In this document: in pieces, positions 1 to 6,885 of the stretch
Position numbering within the stretch: position 1 is the stretch's first letter
How the letters are laid out: each line of letters opens with the position of its first letter
Source of the DNA: AV40 sp963817335
Lineage (GTDB): Bacteria > Verrucomicrobiota > Verrucomicrobiia > Chthoniobacterales > UBA10450
Direction of reading: 5' to 3'
Assembly (NCBI GenBank): GCA_963817335.1
Contig: CAWFNX010000005.1
Location: 124,001 to 188,000, forward strand
Length of the DNA stretch: 64,000 nt
Notes under the pieces: generated by a model
The model's input: the letters and a program-made list of their open reading frames with translations, nothing else
What the model was told of the DNA's origin: nothing
Databases searched by the model: none
Program-made: the position numbers and the translations under genes

Positions 1-1068
1 ACGAATGCCCGCGCTGCGCAGCATATCCGAATCCAGCGAGAACAAACTGATCACAAAGCCGAGAACAATCGCCCCCGTGGCGAAGCTCCTGACTCCGCGA
101 CTGTCGATTCGTTCCTGCCAGTAATAAACCGTGAGCAATCCGAAACTGACGAACGAAACCGCGTCCCAGTTAGGAGTGGCCACATGGTTGAAGGAGAGCA
201 GCAAATAAAAAACAAAGACCGGCGCCCCAAACCAAAACAGAAACAGAACCTTGAACTGTTGATTTACTCTGCGCCAACTCCGGACCACCGCCCAGACCAC
301 GGCGGCAAAGAGAAGCGGCGAATAGAAAATGAAATGCTCGCCGAAAAACTTCAGAGGCTCGAGCGGCCGAAAGCCCACGTCTTCGGTCAAGCTGCCGCGA
401 GTCCGCAAATGAAGAAGGGTGATCCAGGCGTGTTGGGCGTTCCAAACGATCGGCGGGATGGTGCAAACGACGAATATTCCCAGCAACCAATACAGCCCGG
501 GCTTCTTGAACTCCTGCCGCAACCGCGGCGCAAATGCCAGCACCAGCAAGACGCAAACAATCTCGAATGCGTTGGTGAACCGGCCAAGAAATCCGAGACC
601 AATCAGCAATCCGGTAAGCGGCCAGTAAAACGAAAACCGCGGGCTTTTCTCAACCGCGAGCCAGAAAGTGAACATCGCCGCCGTCCAAAAGAAGATCGAC
701 AGCCCGTCCGTCGTAATCACAAACGCGCCGATCGTGAAGATCGGAGTGACATTGAGGGCGATCGCCGTCCAAAGTCCGACGCTCTCGTTGAACAAACGGC
801 GGCCGAAATAATACAGCAGCAAGCTGCTGGCGCCGGCGAGAATCGGGCTCCAGAAACGCACCCCAAATTCCGTCGGACCGAAAATCATTGTGCTGGCGCG
901 AATCGCGAAGGCAATTCCAGGACCTTTGCTGAAATAGCCGGGCGCAAGCCGCTCCGACCACATCCAGTAATGCGCTTCGTCGAATTCGAGATCGGTGGAT
1001 CCCAGCATCGACAAGCGCACCAGGGTGAGCGCGATGATGAACAACCAAATTGCGCGAGTCTTGTTCAT
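1..1068 (-). CDS. ArnT/PMT-like membrane glycosyltransferase (partial, 3' end off the window)
   Basis: An open frame runs on the minus strand from an ATG at 1066-1068 past the left edge without a stop, giving at least 355 residues. The protein begins MNKTRAIWLF and carries DLEFDEAHYW at about residues 27-36, the acidic first-loop motif of GT39/GT83 glycosyltransferases that use polyprenyl-phosphate sugar donors. Many hydrophobic segments follow, as expected of an inner-membrane enzyme that glycosylates lipid or protein outside the cytoplasm. Its ATG overlaps the stop of the upstream PAP2 gene (ATGA at 1065-1068), so the two are probably translationally coupled. A lipid-phosphate phosphatase next to a lipid-linked-sugar enzyme makes sense. 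The acceptor cannot be told; the C-terminus is missing. Confidence 0.85.
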   Translation of the reverse strand, partial: MNKTRAIWLFIIALTLVRLSMLGSTDLEFDEAHYWMWSERLAPGYFSKGPGIAFAIRASTMIFGPTEFGVRFWSPILAGASSLLLYYFGRRLFNESVGLWTAIALNVTPIFTIGAFVITTDGLSIFFWTAAMFTFWLAVEKSPRFSFYWPLTGLLIGLGFLGRFTNAFEIVCVLLVLAFAPRLRQEFKKPGLYWLLGIFVVCTIPPIVWNAQHAWITLLHLRTRGSLTEDVGFRPLEPLKFFGEHFIFYSPLLFAAVVWAVVRSWRRVNQQFKVLFLFWFGAPVFVFYLLLSFNHVATPNWDAVSFVSFGLLTVYYWQERIDSRGVRSFATGAIVLGFVISLFSLDSDMLRSAGIR

Positions 1069-1760
1069 TCGCCCGGATTAACCACCAAACTCGGATGTCG
1101 TGCAAAAACTTGCGGCGAGAATTTCGGGGCCAGCCATCGCCAGGATAATTCCACTACTGCGAGGATAAAAAAGGTTTCGGCGGCGGCCAAAAAAACTGTG
1201 GCAAGCACGTCGGTGGGCCAGTGCGCTCCCAGATAAATCCGCGAATACCCGATCAGGGCCGCAAAAATCCAGTAAAGCCAGCCTCTCTTGTAAAACAGGG
1301 TCAAACAAATGCCCGCGATGGTGTTATTGACCATGTGGCCGGACGGAAACGAAGGATCTCCGCGCCTCCGATCGGATTCGTCCGAGCGGCGCACGATCGG
1401 TTTCTTAAAGATCGACATGAATTCGGGCCGCCCTTTTTCCAATCGCACCATTCGCACCGAATCGACATGCTTCGGTCGCGGACGATTGACCGCCGATTTC
1501 AGCGCGTTCGTAACCGGCTCGGCGATCACAATTGCAATCAGCAGACAGAAGATGCAGGCCCGGGCCTTGAACCCGCCAAACACCAACGCCGCAAAGATGA
1601 TCACGATAAGCAATGGTTTCCAGACATCGGCATCGCTGATCGCCGCCATGAACAAATCCAGCACAGGATTCGTCCATCGTTCGTTGATGACATGAAAAAT
1701 CTGCTGATCCATTTGCGTTGGACAGAACGATAAGTGATTCGTGATCTGTTGAAACCCCAA
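1065..1760 (-). CDS. PAP2 family phosphatase (membrane lipid phosphatase)
   Basis: A 231-residue membrane protein of the type-2 phosphatidic acid phosphatase family, which dephosphorylates lipid phosphates such as undecaprenyl pyrophosphate or phosphatidate. All three signature blocks are visible: KSAVNRPRPKH, then PSFPSGHMVNN with the catalytic His, then SRIYLGAHWPTDV. Several transmembrane stretches surround them. The longest frame begins with TTG at 1758-1760, but an internal ATG at 1710-1712 starting MDQQIFHV is more likely: it fits the family N-terminus and leaves room for a divergent promoter before the gene at 1769. The 3' end overlaps the glycosyltransferase by 4 bases, suggesting one operon for lipid-carrier or glycan work. 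Confidence 0.9.
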   Translation of the reverse strand: MGFQQITNHLSFCPTQMDQQIFHVINERWTNPVLDLFMAAISDADVWKPLLIVIIFAALVFGGFKARACIFCLLIAIVIAEPVTNALKSAVNRPRPKHVDSVRMVRLEKGRPEFMSIFKKPIVRRSDESDRRRGDPSFPSGHMVNNTIAGICLTLFYKRGWLYWIFAALIGYSRIYLGAHWPTDVLATVFLAAAETFFILAVVELSWRWLAPKFSPQVFARHPSLVVNPGE

Positions 1761-1768
1761 AACCTTCC

Positions 1769-2461
1769 GTGAGAACCATTCGCCCTCTTCCTCTTGCTCT
1801 TACTCTTGCTCTTTCTCTTACTCTTAATCTTGCTCGAGTCCGCGCAGCGCCGCCGCCGTCCGCGCAGGAAATTCTGGAATCCGTCCGGATGCTGGAAACC
1901 CGACAACAACTTGATCTCGATGGCCAGCTCCGCCAAAACGACACAGTCATTCCATTTCATCTCAGTCAAAACGGCCCGGTGATTCGGTATTCATTCACCG
2001 ACCCGGACGAAGTGATTGAATTGCGCCTTAGCGAAAACAATTCGCGCCTCGACCTGGTGACAGACGATGGCAGTGAAAAATTTCCGGCCGAAAAATTGGA
2101 TGAGAAAATCCGCGGCACCGGCGTCACTTACGAAGATCTTGCGCTTAAGTTTCTTTACTGGCCCGGCGGACGGGTGCTTGGCGACGAGACAGTCCATGCA
2201 CGCAGCTGTTGGAAAATACAATTGGGGGCGCCGACTCGCGATTCGCAATACGCGAACATCTTTCTCTGGGTGGACAAAAAGAGCGGCGCGCTCATGCGCA
2301 TGGAAGGCTACGATGCGGGCGGAAAACTGGTGAAGCGGTTCGAGGTTGTTGCCGCCCAGAAGATCGACAACCGCTGGTTTCTGAAACAAATGCGGGTCGA
2401 AGAGATGCAGCCGGGCACCAACAAGGTGCAATCGCGCACCTATCTGGAGATCAAAAGGTAG
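1769..2461 (+). CDS. LolA-like outer-membrane lipoprotein-sorting protein
   Basis: A 230-residue secreted protein resembling the LolA_like / outer membrane lipoprotein-sorting family (beta-barrel-like lipid-binding fold). Visible are a signal peptide of about 27 residues, then a domain with the family-like stretches DLALKFLYWPGGRVLGDE, SCWKIQL, LWVDKKSGALMRMEGYD and RTYLEIKR at the C-terminus. The start is GTG at 1769, with no clear ribosome binding site. The signal peptide is encoded by a degenerate CTCTTG hexamer repeat (about 1783-1835), which is odd. The stop TAG (2459-2461) lies inside the GTAG that opens a REPIN-like repeat. It is divergent from the PAP2 gene. The family is recognised from pattern only; the exact role is unknown. 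Confidence 0.75.
   Translation: MRTIRPLPLALTLALSLTLNLARVRAAPPPSAQEILESVRMLETRQQLDLDGQLRQNDTVIPFHLSQNGPVIRYSFTDPDEVIELRLSENNSRLDLVTDDGSEKFPAEKLDEKIRGTGVTYEDLALKFLYWPGGRVLGDETVHARSCWKIQLGAPTRDSQYANIFLWVDKKSGALMRMEGYDAGGKLVKRFEVVAAQKIDNRWFLKQMRVEEMQPGTNKVQSRTYLEIKR
1783..1835 (+). repeat. degenerate CTCTTG hexamer repeat inside a signal peptide
   Basis: About eight imperfect copies of CTCTT[GA/C]/CTCTTA occur in a row and encode the leucine-rich hydrophobic core of the LolA-like protein's signal peptide as alternating Leu-Ala/Thr/Ser dipeptides. A six-base unit keeps the frame, so copy changes would alter the hydrophobic length by two residues each. Confidence 0.7.
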
Positions 2462-2508
2462 AGGCGGTTCACCGAACCGCCATGGCGATTGAGGTCAATC
2501 GCCGCTAC
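2458..2508. repeat. REPIN-like element, hairpins D and E
   Basis: The element begins GTAG and ends CTAC and contains two perfect hairpins: GGCGGTTC-ACC-GAACCGCC, then GGCGATTGA-GG-TCAATCGCC. It lies between two convergent genes. Its GTAG contains the TAG stop of the LolA-like gene (2459-2461) and its CTAC holds the complementary TAG stop of tpiA (2505-2507). Near-identical copies are at 6835-6885 and 40174-40225. The layout fits REP doublets (REPINs), whose REP units start with GTAG. It could also terminate transcription from both sides. Confidence 0.85.
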
Positions 2509-3275
2509 CCTTGGTCCCGCGCCGCTTTGACGATCAGGGCGAAACTTCGGGGATCGAGGCTGGCGCCGCCGACCAGCGCGCCGTCGATGTCGGGCTGGGT
2601 CATCAAATCCCGCGCGTTTTCCGGTTTCACGCTCCCACCGTATTGAATTCGAATTCGGTCGGCCGTCGTTTCGTCCGACATCTCGCGCAAGGTATGCCGG
2701 ATGAACGCGTGCGCCTCTTGCGCCTGCTCCGGAGTGGCGTTGCGCCCGGTGCCAATCGCCCAGACCGGTTCGTAGGCGATCACGGTTTCCTGAAGTTCTT
2801 TCTCGCTCAGGTCTTTCAAACTTCCGCGGAGCTGGATCGACAATATTTTTTCGACATTGCCTTTGTCGCGCTGCTCGAGGGTTTCCCCGACGCAAACGAT
2901 CGGCCGCAGCGTTGCTTCGTGCGCGGCCCGAACTTTTTTGTTCACGACCTCATCTGTTTCGCCGAACAAGTGCCGCCGTTCGCTGTGACCGAGGATGACG
3001 TAATGGATAAACAAATCACGAAGCAGCGCGGCGCTGATTTCGCCGGTGAAGGCGCCGTTGCGCTCCCAATGCATGTTTTGCGCGCCTACCTTGATACTCT
3101 GCGCTTTGTTCTCCAATAACTCGGTGACTTTGGCGAGCGCGGTAAACGGCGGAATAATCACGATTTCGACGTCTCGAATGTCGGCTGCATCGAGCAGAAA
3201 CGATTCGATAAAGCGGGTCGATTCCCCGAGCGTCATGTTCATCTTCCAGTTCGCCGCCACGATTTTTTTACGCAT
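2505..3275 (-). CDS. tpiA: triosephosphate isomerase
   Basis: Cytoplasmic glycolytic enzyme interconverting dihydroxyacetone phosphate and glyceraldehyde 3-phosphate. The 256 residues match the usual length. Catalytic residues are all visible: Asn9/Lys11 in AANWKMN, His97 in ILGHSERR, Glu169 in AYEPVWAIGTG, and the phosphate-binding QYGGSVKPEN near residues 211-220. It is the last gene of a minus-strand run gap-pgk-tpiA, separated from pgk by 93 bases that hold an AGGATTAACAGGATT inverted repeat. Its TAG stop is contributed by the CTAC end of a REPIN-like element. Confidence 0.98.
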   Translation of the reverse strand: MRKKIVAANWKMNMTLGESTRFIESFLLDAADIRDVEIVIIPPFTALAKVTELLENKAQSIKVGAQNMHWERNGAFTGEISAALLRDLFIHYVILGHSERRHLFGETDEVVNKKVRAAHEATLRPIVCVGETLEQRDKGNVEKILSIQLRGSLKDLSEKELQETVIAYEPVWAIGTGRNATPEQAQEAHAFIRHTLREMSDETTADRIRIQYGGSVKPENARDLMTQPDIDGALVGGASLDPRSFALIVKAARDQG

Positions 3276-3281
3276 ATTTTC

Positions 3282-3372
3282 TTAGACAGGATTAACAGGA
3301 TTGGCTCGATTGTTCAGATAGCGCTAACCAGCAACATTCTTTAATCCAGACAATCGTGTAAATCCTGCCTAG
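3282..3372. repeat. AGGATTAACAGGATT-type inverted repeat (copy 1)
   Basis: The sequence opens TTAGACAGGATTAACAGGATT and closes with the imperfect reverse complement AATCCTGCCTAG. It fills the pgk-tpiA gap. The terminal CTAG contains the TAG stop codon of pgk on the minus strand (3369-3371). Related copies are at 4587-4655 and 41993-42080. Confidence 0.75.
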
Positions 3373-4580
3373 TTCTTATCCGTTAGTGCGGCGACGCCGG
3401 GAAGCTCTTTGCCTTCCAGTAGCTCGAGCGATGCGCCCCCGCCTGTCGAAATGAAAGTCATTTTATCCGCGAGTCCCGCTTGTTTCACTGCGGTGACGGA
3501 ATCGCCGCCGCCGATAATAGTCGTCGCATCGGACTTCGCCATTGCTTCGGCAATTGCGATCGTGCCGTCGGCAAAATCGGGGATTTCGAAAATCCCGACC
3601 GGCCCGTTCCACAAAACCGTTTTAGCTCTTGCGATTTCCTCCTGGAACAAGGCGATGGTCGCTTTTCCAATGTCAACGGCCTGCCAGCCTTCGGTAATGC
3701 CGCTCTCACTTGAAAGGCGACTGGTGTTTCGTTTCGGAGCGCCGGGCTTAATTTCCTGGGTCTCGACCACATCAATCGGCAGCAAAAATTTCACAGCGCG
3801 CTCTTTCGCGAGATCGAGAAGTTCTTTGGCCAGATCAGTCTTGTCAGCCTCGACCCGGCTGGCGCCAATCGGAATTCCCTCCGCCTTGAAAAATGTATTC
3901 GCCATCGCACCGCCGATCAGGATTGCGTCCGCTTTCTGCATCAGAGCTTTGAGGACGCCGATTTTATCCGACACTTTCGCGCCACCCATGATGACAACGA
4001 ATGGCTTGGCCGGCTTATCAAGCTCTTCGTGGAGATACTTCAGCTCTTTCTCCATCAAGAAGCCCATCGCCCGGACATCCATGAACATGGCGATGCCGGC
4101 GGTGGATGCGTGCGCGCGATGCGCCGCGCCGAATGCGTCATTCACATAAATGTCGCCCAAATCTGCGAGGGCGTGAGCAAATTTTGGATCATTGGCCTCT
4201 TCTTCCGGCTGAAATCGAAGATTCTCGAGCATCGCGACGTCGCAATCGCACATCGCGCTGACGATTTTTTGCGGCACCTCACCGATTGTGTCGTGACTGA
4301 AGAGCACCGGCTGATTGATCAGGATGTGCAAATGATCTGCGACCGGTCGCAGCGAATATTTCGGCACGCGTTTGCCTTTCGGCCGACCAAAGTGCGACAT
4401 CAAAATCGTTTTCGCCTTGTGCTCGCGCAGAAAATTGATCGTCGGAAGCGCTTCGCGGATCCGGGTGTCGTCAGTAATCTCAACTTTGTCGCCGTCCTCC
4501 TTGATCGGGACATTGAAATCGACGCGGACCAGCACGCGTTTCCCGCGAACATCGACATCTCGCAATGAAAGCTTTGCCAT
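3369..4580 (-). CDS. pgk: phosphoglycerate kinase
   Basis: Cytoplasmic glycolytic kinase that makes ATP from 1,3-bisphosphoglycerate. The 403 residues fit the family. Visible are the N-terminal substrate motif VRVDFNVP (about residues 17-24), HFGRPKGKR near 63-71, the hinge and nucleotide part FVVIMGGAKVSDKIGVL, LWNGPVGIFE, and the C-terminal glycine-rich GGGDSVTAV and STGGGASLELLEGKELPG. It lies between gap and tpiA on the same strand, so the three are probably co-transcribed as one lower-glycolysis operon. The stop TAG falls in the end of an intergenic inverted repeat. Confidence 0.98.
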   Translation of the reverse strand: MAKLSLRDVDVRGKRVLVRVDFNVPIKEDGDKVEITDDTRIREALPTINFLREHKAKTILMSHFGRPKGKRVPKYSLRPVADHLHILINQPVLFSHDTIGEVPQKIVSAMCDCDVAMLENLRFQPEEEANDPKFAHALADLGDIYVNDAFGAAHRAHASTAGIAMFMDVRAMGFLMEKELKYLHEELDKPAKPFVVIMGGAKVSDKIGVLKALMQKADAILIGGAMANTFFKAEGIPIGASRVEADKTDLAKELLDLAKERAVKFLLPIDVVETQEIKPGAPKRNTSRLSSESGITEGWQAVDIGKATIALFQEEIARAKTVLWNGPVGIFEIPDFADGTIAIAEAMAKSDATTIIGGGDSVTAVKQAGLADKMTFISTGGGASLELLEGKELPGVAALTDKN

Positions 4581-4586
4581 TTCGAA

Positions 4587-4655
4587 CTAGACAGGATTAA
4601 CACGATTCACAGGATTAGTTTTCCGAAATTTTGTTTTAATCCTGTCAATCCTGTC
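4587..4655. repeat. AGGATTAACAGGATT-type inverted repeat (copy 2)
   Basis: CTAGACAGGATTAACACGATT opens this element and AATCCTGTCAATCCTGTC closes it, giving a long imperfect stem around an AT-rich loop. It fills the gap between gap and pgk. It lies within a presumed operon, so it is more likely an mRNA stem than a complete terminator. Confidence 0.75.
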
Positions 4656-4660
4656 GCCTC

Positions 4661-5662
4661 TTATTTTGAGAGCATTTCGAGCATCTCAACGCAGCGATTG
4701 CTGTAGCCCCATTCGTTGTCGTACCAACCGACGATTTTCACGAAACGGTTGCCGAGCATGATGGTGAGTTTGCTGTCGAAAATGCAGGAGTGCGGATTGC
4801 CGATAATGTCAATCGACACCAGCGGTTCGTCGCTGTATTCGAGCACGCCTTTATAACTCTTGTCGGCTGCCGCTTCCTTAAAGGCCGCGTTCACCGCATC
4901 AACCGTCGCGTCTTTTTCCAGCACCCCGCTGAAATCGGTGACGGACCCGTCCGGCGTTGGCACGCGAAACGCGCCGCCGTTCAATCTTCCTTTCAAATCG
5001 GGGATCACTTCACCAATCGCTTTGGCCGCGCCCGTGCTGGACGGAATAATGCTGACCGCCGCCGCCCGCGCGCGCCGCAAATCTTCGTGCGGCAAATCCA
5101 AAATGCGCTGGTCGTTGGTGTAGCTGTGGATCGTGCTCATGAATCCATGGGCGATCCCGAACCTGTCGTTCAAAACCTTGGCCAGCGGGGCAAGACAATT
5201 GGTGGTGCAGCTCGCGTTCGAAACGATCGAATGCTTGGCTGAATCGTAAATATTGTCGTTGATCCCGATGCAAATCGTGGCGTCAGGATTTTTCGCCGGC
5301 GCCGAAATCAGGACCTTTTTTGCGCCGCCTTTGCTGATATGAAGCTCGGCTTTGTCGCGTGAGGTAAAAAACCCGGTCGATTCCAGGACCACCTCAACGC
5401 CGAGTTTGCTCCAAGGCAAATTGCCCGGATCACGTTCCTTCAAAACCTTAATTTTGTGCCCGCGAACGATGATGTTCTCCTCGTCGTGGCCGATTTCGCC
5501 GTCGAAACGTCCATGGACCGAGTCCCACTTCAGAAGATGAGCGAGAGTCTTGGTGTCGGTAAGATCGTTGATCGCCTGAATGCGTTGGACTTGTTTTTGA
5601 TTCATGGCGCGCAAGACGTTGCGACCGATGCGTCCAAATCCGTTGATTCCGTAGTTAGCCAT
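4661..5662 (-). CDS. gap: glyceraldehyde-3-phosphate dehydrogenase, type I
   Basis: NAD-dependent glycolytic enzyme forming 1,3-bisphosphoglycerate. I start it at the ATG at 5660-5662 (MANYGINGFGRIGRN), because this begins the Rossmann fold exactly as in the family; a longer frame to 5719 adds 19 unrelated residues. That gives 333 residues, the normal length. The catalytic Cys152 is in SNASCTTNCLAPL, the signature of the family, and the substrate-binding region and C-terminal WYDNEWGYSNR are intact. It is first in the gap-pgk-tpiA run. The region 5663-5741 separates it from the divergent SGNH hydrolase and must hold both promoters. Confidence 0.98.
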   Translation of the reverse strand: MANYGINGFGRIGRNVLRAMNQKQVQRIQAINDLTDTKTLAHLLKWDSVHGRFDGEIGHDEENIIVRGHKIKVLKERDPGNLPWSKLGVEVVLESTGFFTSRDKAELHISKGGAKKVLISAPAKNPDATICIGINDNIYDSAKHSIVSNASCTTNCLAPLAKVLNDRFGIAHGFMSTIHSYTNDQRILDLPHEDLRRARAAAVSIIPSSTGAAKAIGEVIPDLKGRLNGGAFRVPTPDGSVTDFSGVLEKDATVDAVNAAFKEAAADKSYKGVLEYSDEPLVSIDIIGNPHSCIFDSKLTIMLGNRFVKIVGWYDNEWGYSNRCVEMLEMLSK

Positions 5663-5741
5663 AAGTAAATATCCGAATTGCGGGGTTTGATTTTCGACTG
5701 CTGAGCAATTCTTCAGCAATCAGGAGGGGCGGGAAAGTAGA

Positions 5742-6590
5742 ATGGGCAACTGGATGAAGCAATGGCGAAGTATCATCGTCATCTTGACGATTTTATGGGG
5801 CCAATCCGCGACTTTTGGCGCGCACGATTCTTCACCGGTGAAGCGAATCCTCGTGCTCGGCGACAGTTTGTCAGCCGGGTTCGGTCTAAGATCGAGCCAG
5901 GCGTGGCCGGCGCTGGTAACAGAAAAAATGCGCGTCGCTGGTTTAACCAATTTCGAGATCACGAACGCCAGCCAAATTGGCGGCACCACCGCGGGCGGCT
6001 TGGAGAGGCTTCCCGTCCATCTCAAACGCAAAGTCGACATCTTCATCCTCGAACTTGGGATCAACGACGCGTTTCGGGGCGTGCCCATCGTCCAAATCCG
6101 AAACAATCTCCAGGCAATCATCGATCGAGTGAAAAAGCGAAATCCTCGCGCTCGCGTGATCATCGCGGGGATGCAGCTGCCGAATTACACGGAAGACGAC
6201 TACGTTTTCGGGTTTGGCCAGATCTATAAAGAGCTCGCAGCGAAAAATGATGCCGCACTGATTCCGTATCTGCTGGAAGGCGTCGGCGGGGATCCAACGC
6301 TAAATCAACCGGACCACGTGCATCCGAATGCGGCCGGGCAAAAGATCCTTGCCGAAAATGTCTGGCGAGTTTTGGAGCCAATCGCCCGGGAAGTTAGCGG
6401 CCAGAAGTTGTGGAGGCGCTTGTCTCAAGCGCCTAACCAATTAAACAGGCGGCTGACACAGCTGCCTCTACAACTCCAACGACAAAATGGCGTCCGGGCA
6501 CAAAACCCAAACCGCTTCACCAGGCGGATGCGTTCACTAATTGATGGACCCAGCGCGACCCAACGAGCCCGAACCGAGCGATCCGTTTAA
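5742..6590 (+). CDS. SGNH/GDSL-family hydrolase, TesA-like, with a REPIN-derived C-terminus
   Basis: A secreted or periplasmic esterase/lysophospholipase of the TesA type. Residues 1-26 form a signal peptide. The SGNH blocks are intact: block I LVLGDSLSAGFGL with the nucleophile Ser, block II Gly in GGTTAGG, block III GIND, and block V DHVHPNAAGQ with the catalytic Asp/His. A strong AGGAGGGG lies at 5722-5729. TesA proteins are about 180-210 residues before processing; this frame is 282 because a REPIN-like element (6407-6474) begins at about residue 222. Everything after REVSGQK is translated repeat plus downstream spacer, and it also overlaps the next gene's start. The enzymatic domain should be unaffected; the tail is probably acquired. 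Confidence 0.9.
   Translation: MGNWMKQWRSIIVILTILWGQSATFGAHDSSPVKRILVLGDSLSAGFGLRSSQAWPALVTEKMRVAGLTNFEITNASQIGGTTAGGLERLPVHLKRKVDIFILELGINDAFRGVPIVQIRNNLQAIIDRVKKRNPRARVIIAGMQLPNYTEDDYVFGFGQIYKELAAKNDAALIPYLLEGVGGDPTLNQPDHVHPNAAGQKILAENVWRVLEPIAREVSGQKLWRRLSQAPNQLNRRLTQLPLQLQRQNGVRAQNPNRFTRRMRSLIDGPSATQRARTERSV
6407..6474. repeat. REPIN-like element, hairpins A and B
   Basis: The element runs from GTTGTGG to CTACAAC with two hairpins, AGGCGCTTG-TCT-CAAGCGCCT and AGGCGGCTG-ACA-CAGCTGCCT, and outer inverted ends. The first GTAG is altered to GTGG. It sits inside the 3' part of the SGNH hydrolase frame. A close relative is at 44237-44302. Confidence 0.85.
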
Positions 6591-6834
6591 TCCCGAACGC
6601 GCCGATCACGCAATGGTCGAGACGATCGAGATTGCAACCGAAGGCGAAGATTGCGACGCGTGCGTGCGCAAACTCCGGCCGGTGTTGATGAAGATCTCGG
6701 GCGTGCTCGACGTCGTTGTCGATCTTCCGGACGAACGGGTCACGGTAAAATTCGACGCTCGAAAAGTTCACGCGCCGGATCTCCACGACGCAATCTTGAA
6801 GAGCGGTTACAAACCGGGTCCAGTGGCAGATTAG
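6541..6834 (+). CDS. heavy-metal-associated (HMA) domain protein
   Basis: A small cytoplasmic protein of 96-97 residues with one HMA fold. The metal-binding Cys pair is in EDCDACVRKL (about residues 36-45), followed by the typical GVLDVVVDLPDERVTVKFD strand-turn-strand and the C-terminal helix DLHDAILKSGYKP. This pattern matches copper-chaperone or P-type-ATPase metal-binding domains. The start may be TTG 6541, ATG 6544 or ATG 6613 (MVETIEIATEG); the last gives only the fold itself. No transporter lies next to it, so its partner is unknown. The stop TAG (6832-6834) directly abuts the GTAG of the next REPIN-like element. Confidence 0.8.
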   Translation: MMDPARPNEPEPSDPFNPERADHAMVETIEIATEGEDCDACVRKLRPVLMKISGVLDVVVDLPDERVTVKFDARKVHAPDLHDAILKSGYKPGPVAD

Positions 6835-6885
6835 GTAGAGGCGGTTCACCGAACCGCCATGGCGATTGAGGTCAATCGCCGCTAC
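6835..6885. repeat. REPIN-like element, hairpins D and E (copy 2)
   Basis: Nearly identical to the copy at 2458-2508, from GTAG to CTAC with the GGCGGTTC and GGCGATTGA hairpins. It lies between convergent genes. Its CTAC (6882-6885) supplies the TAG stop of the agmatine deiminase gene, and its GTAG follows directly on the HMA gene's TAG. Confidence 0.85.

Noticed and set aside
184..1236. A 350-residue plus-strand frame at the left end
   Set aside because: It is a shadow of the glycosyltransferase and PAP2 genes; the minus-strand product has real family motifs.
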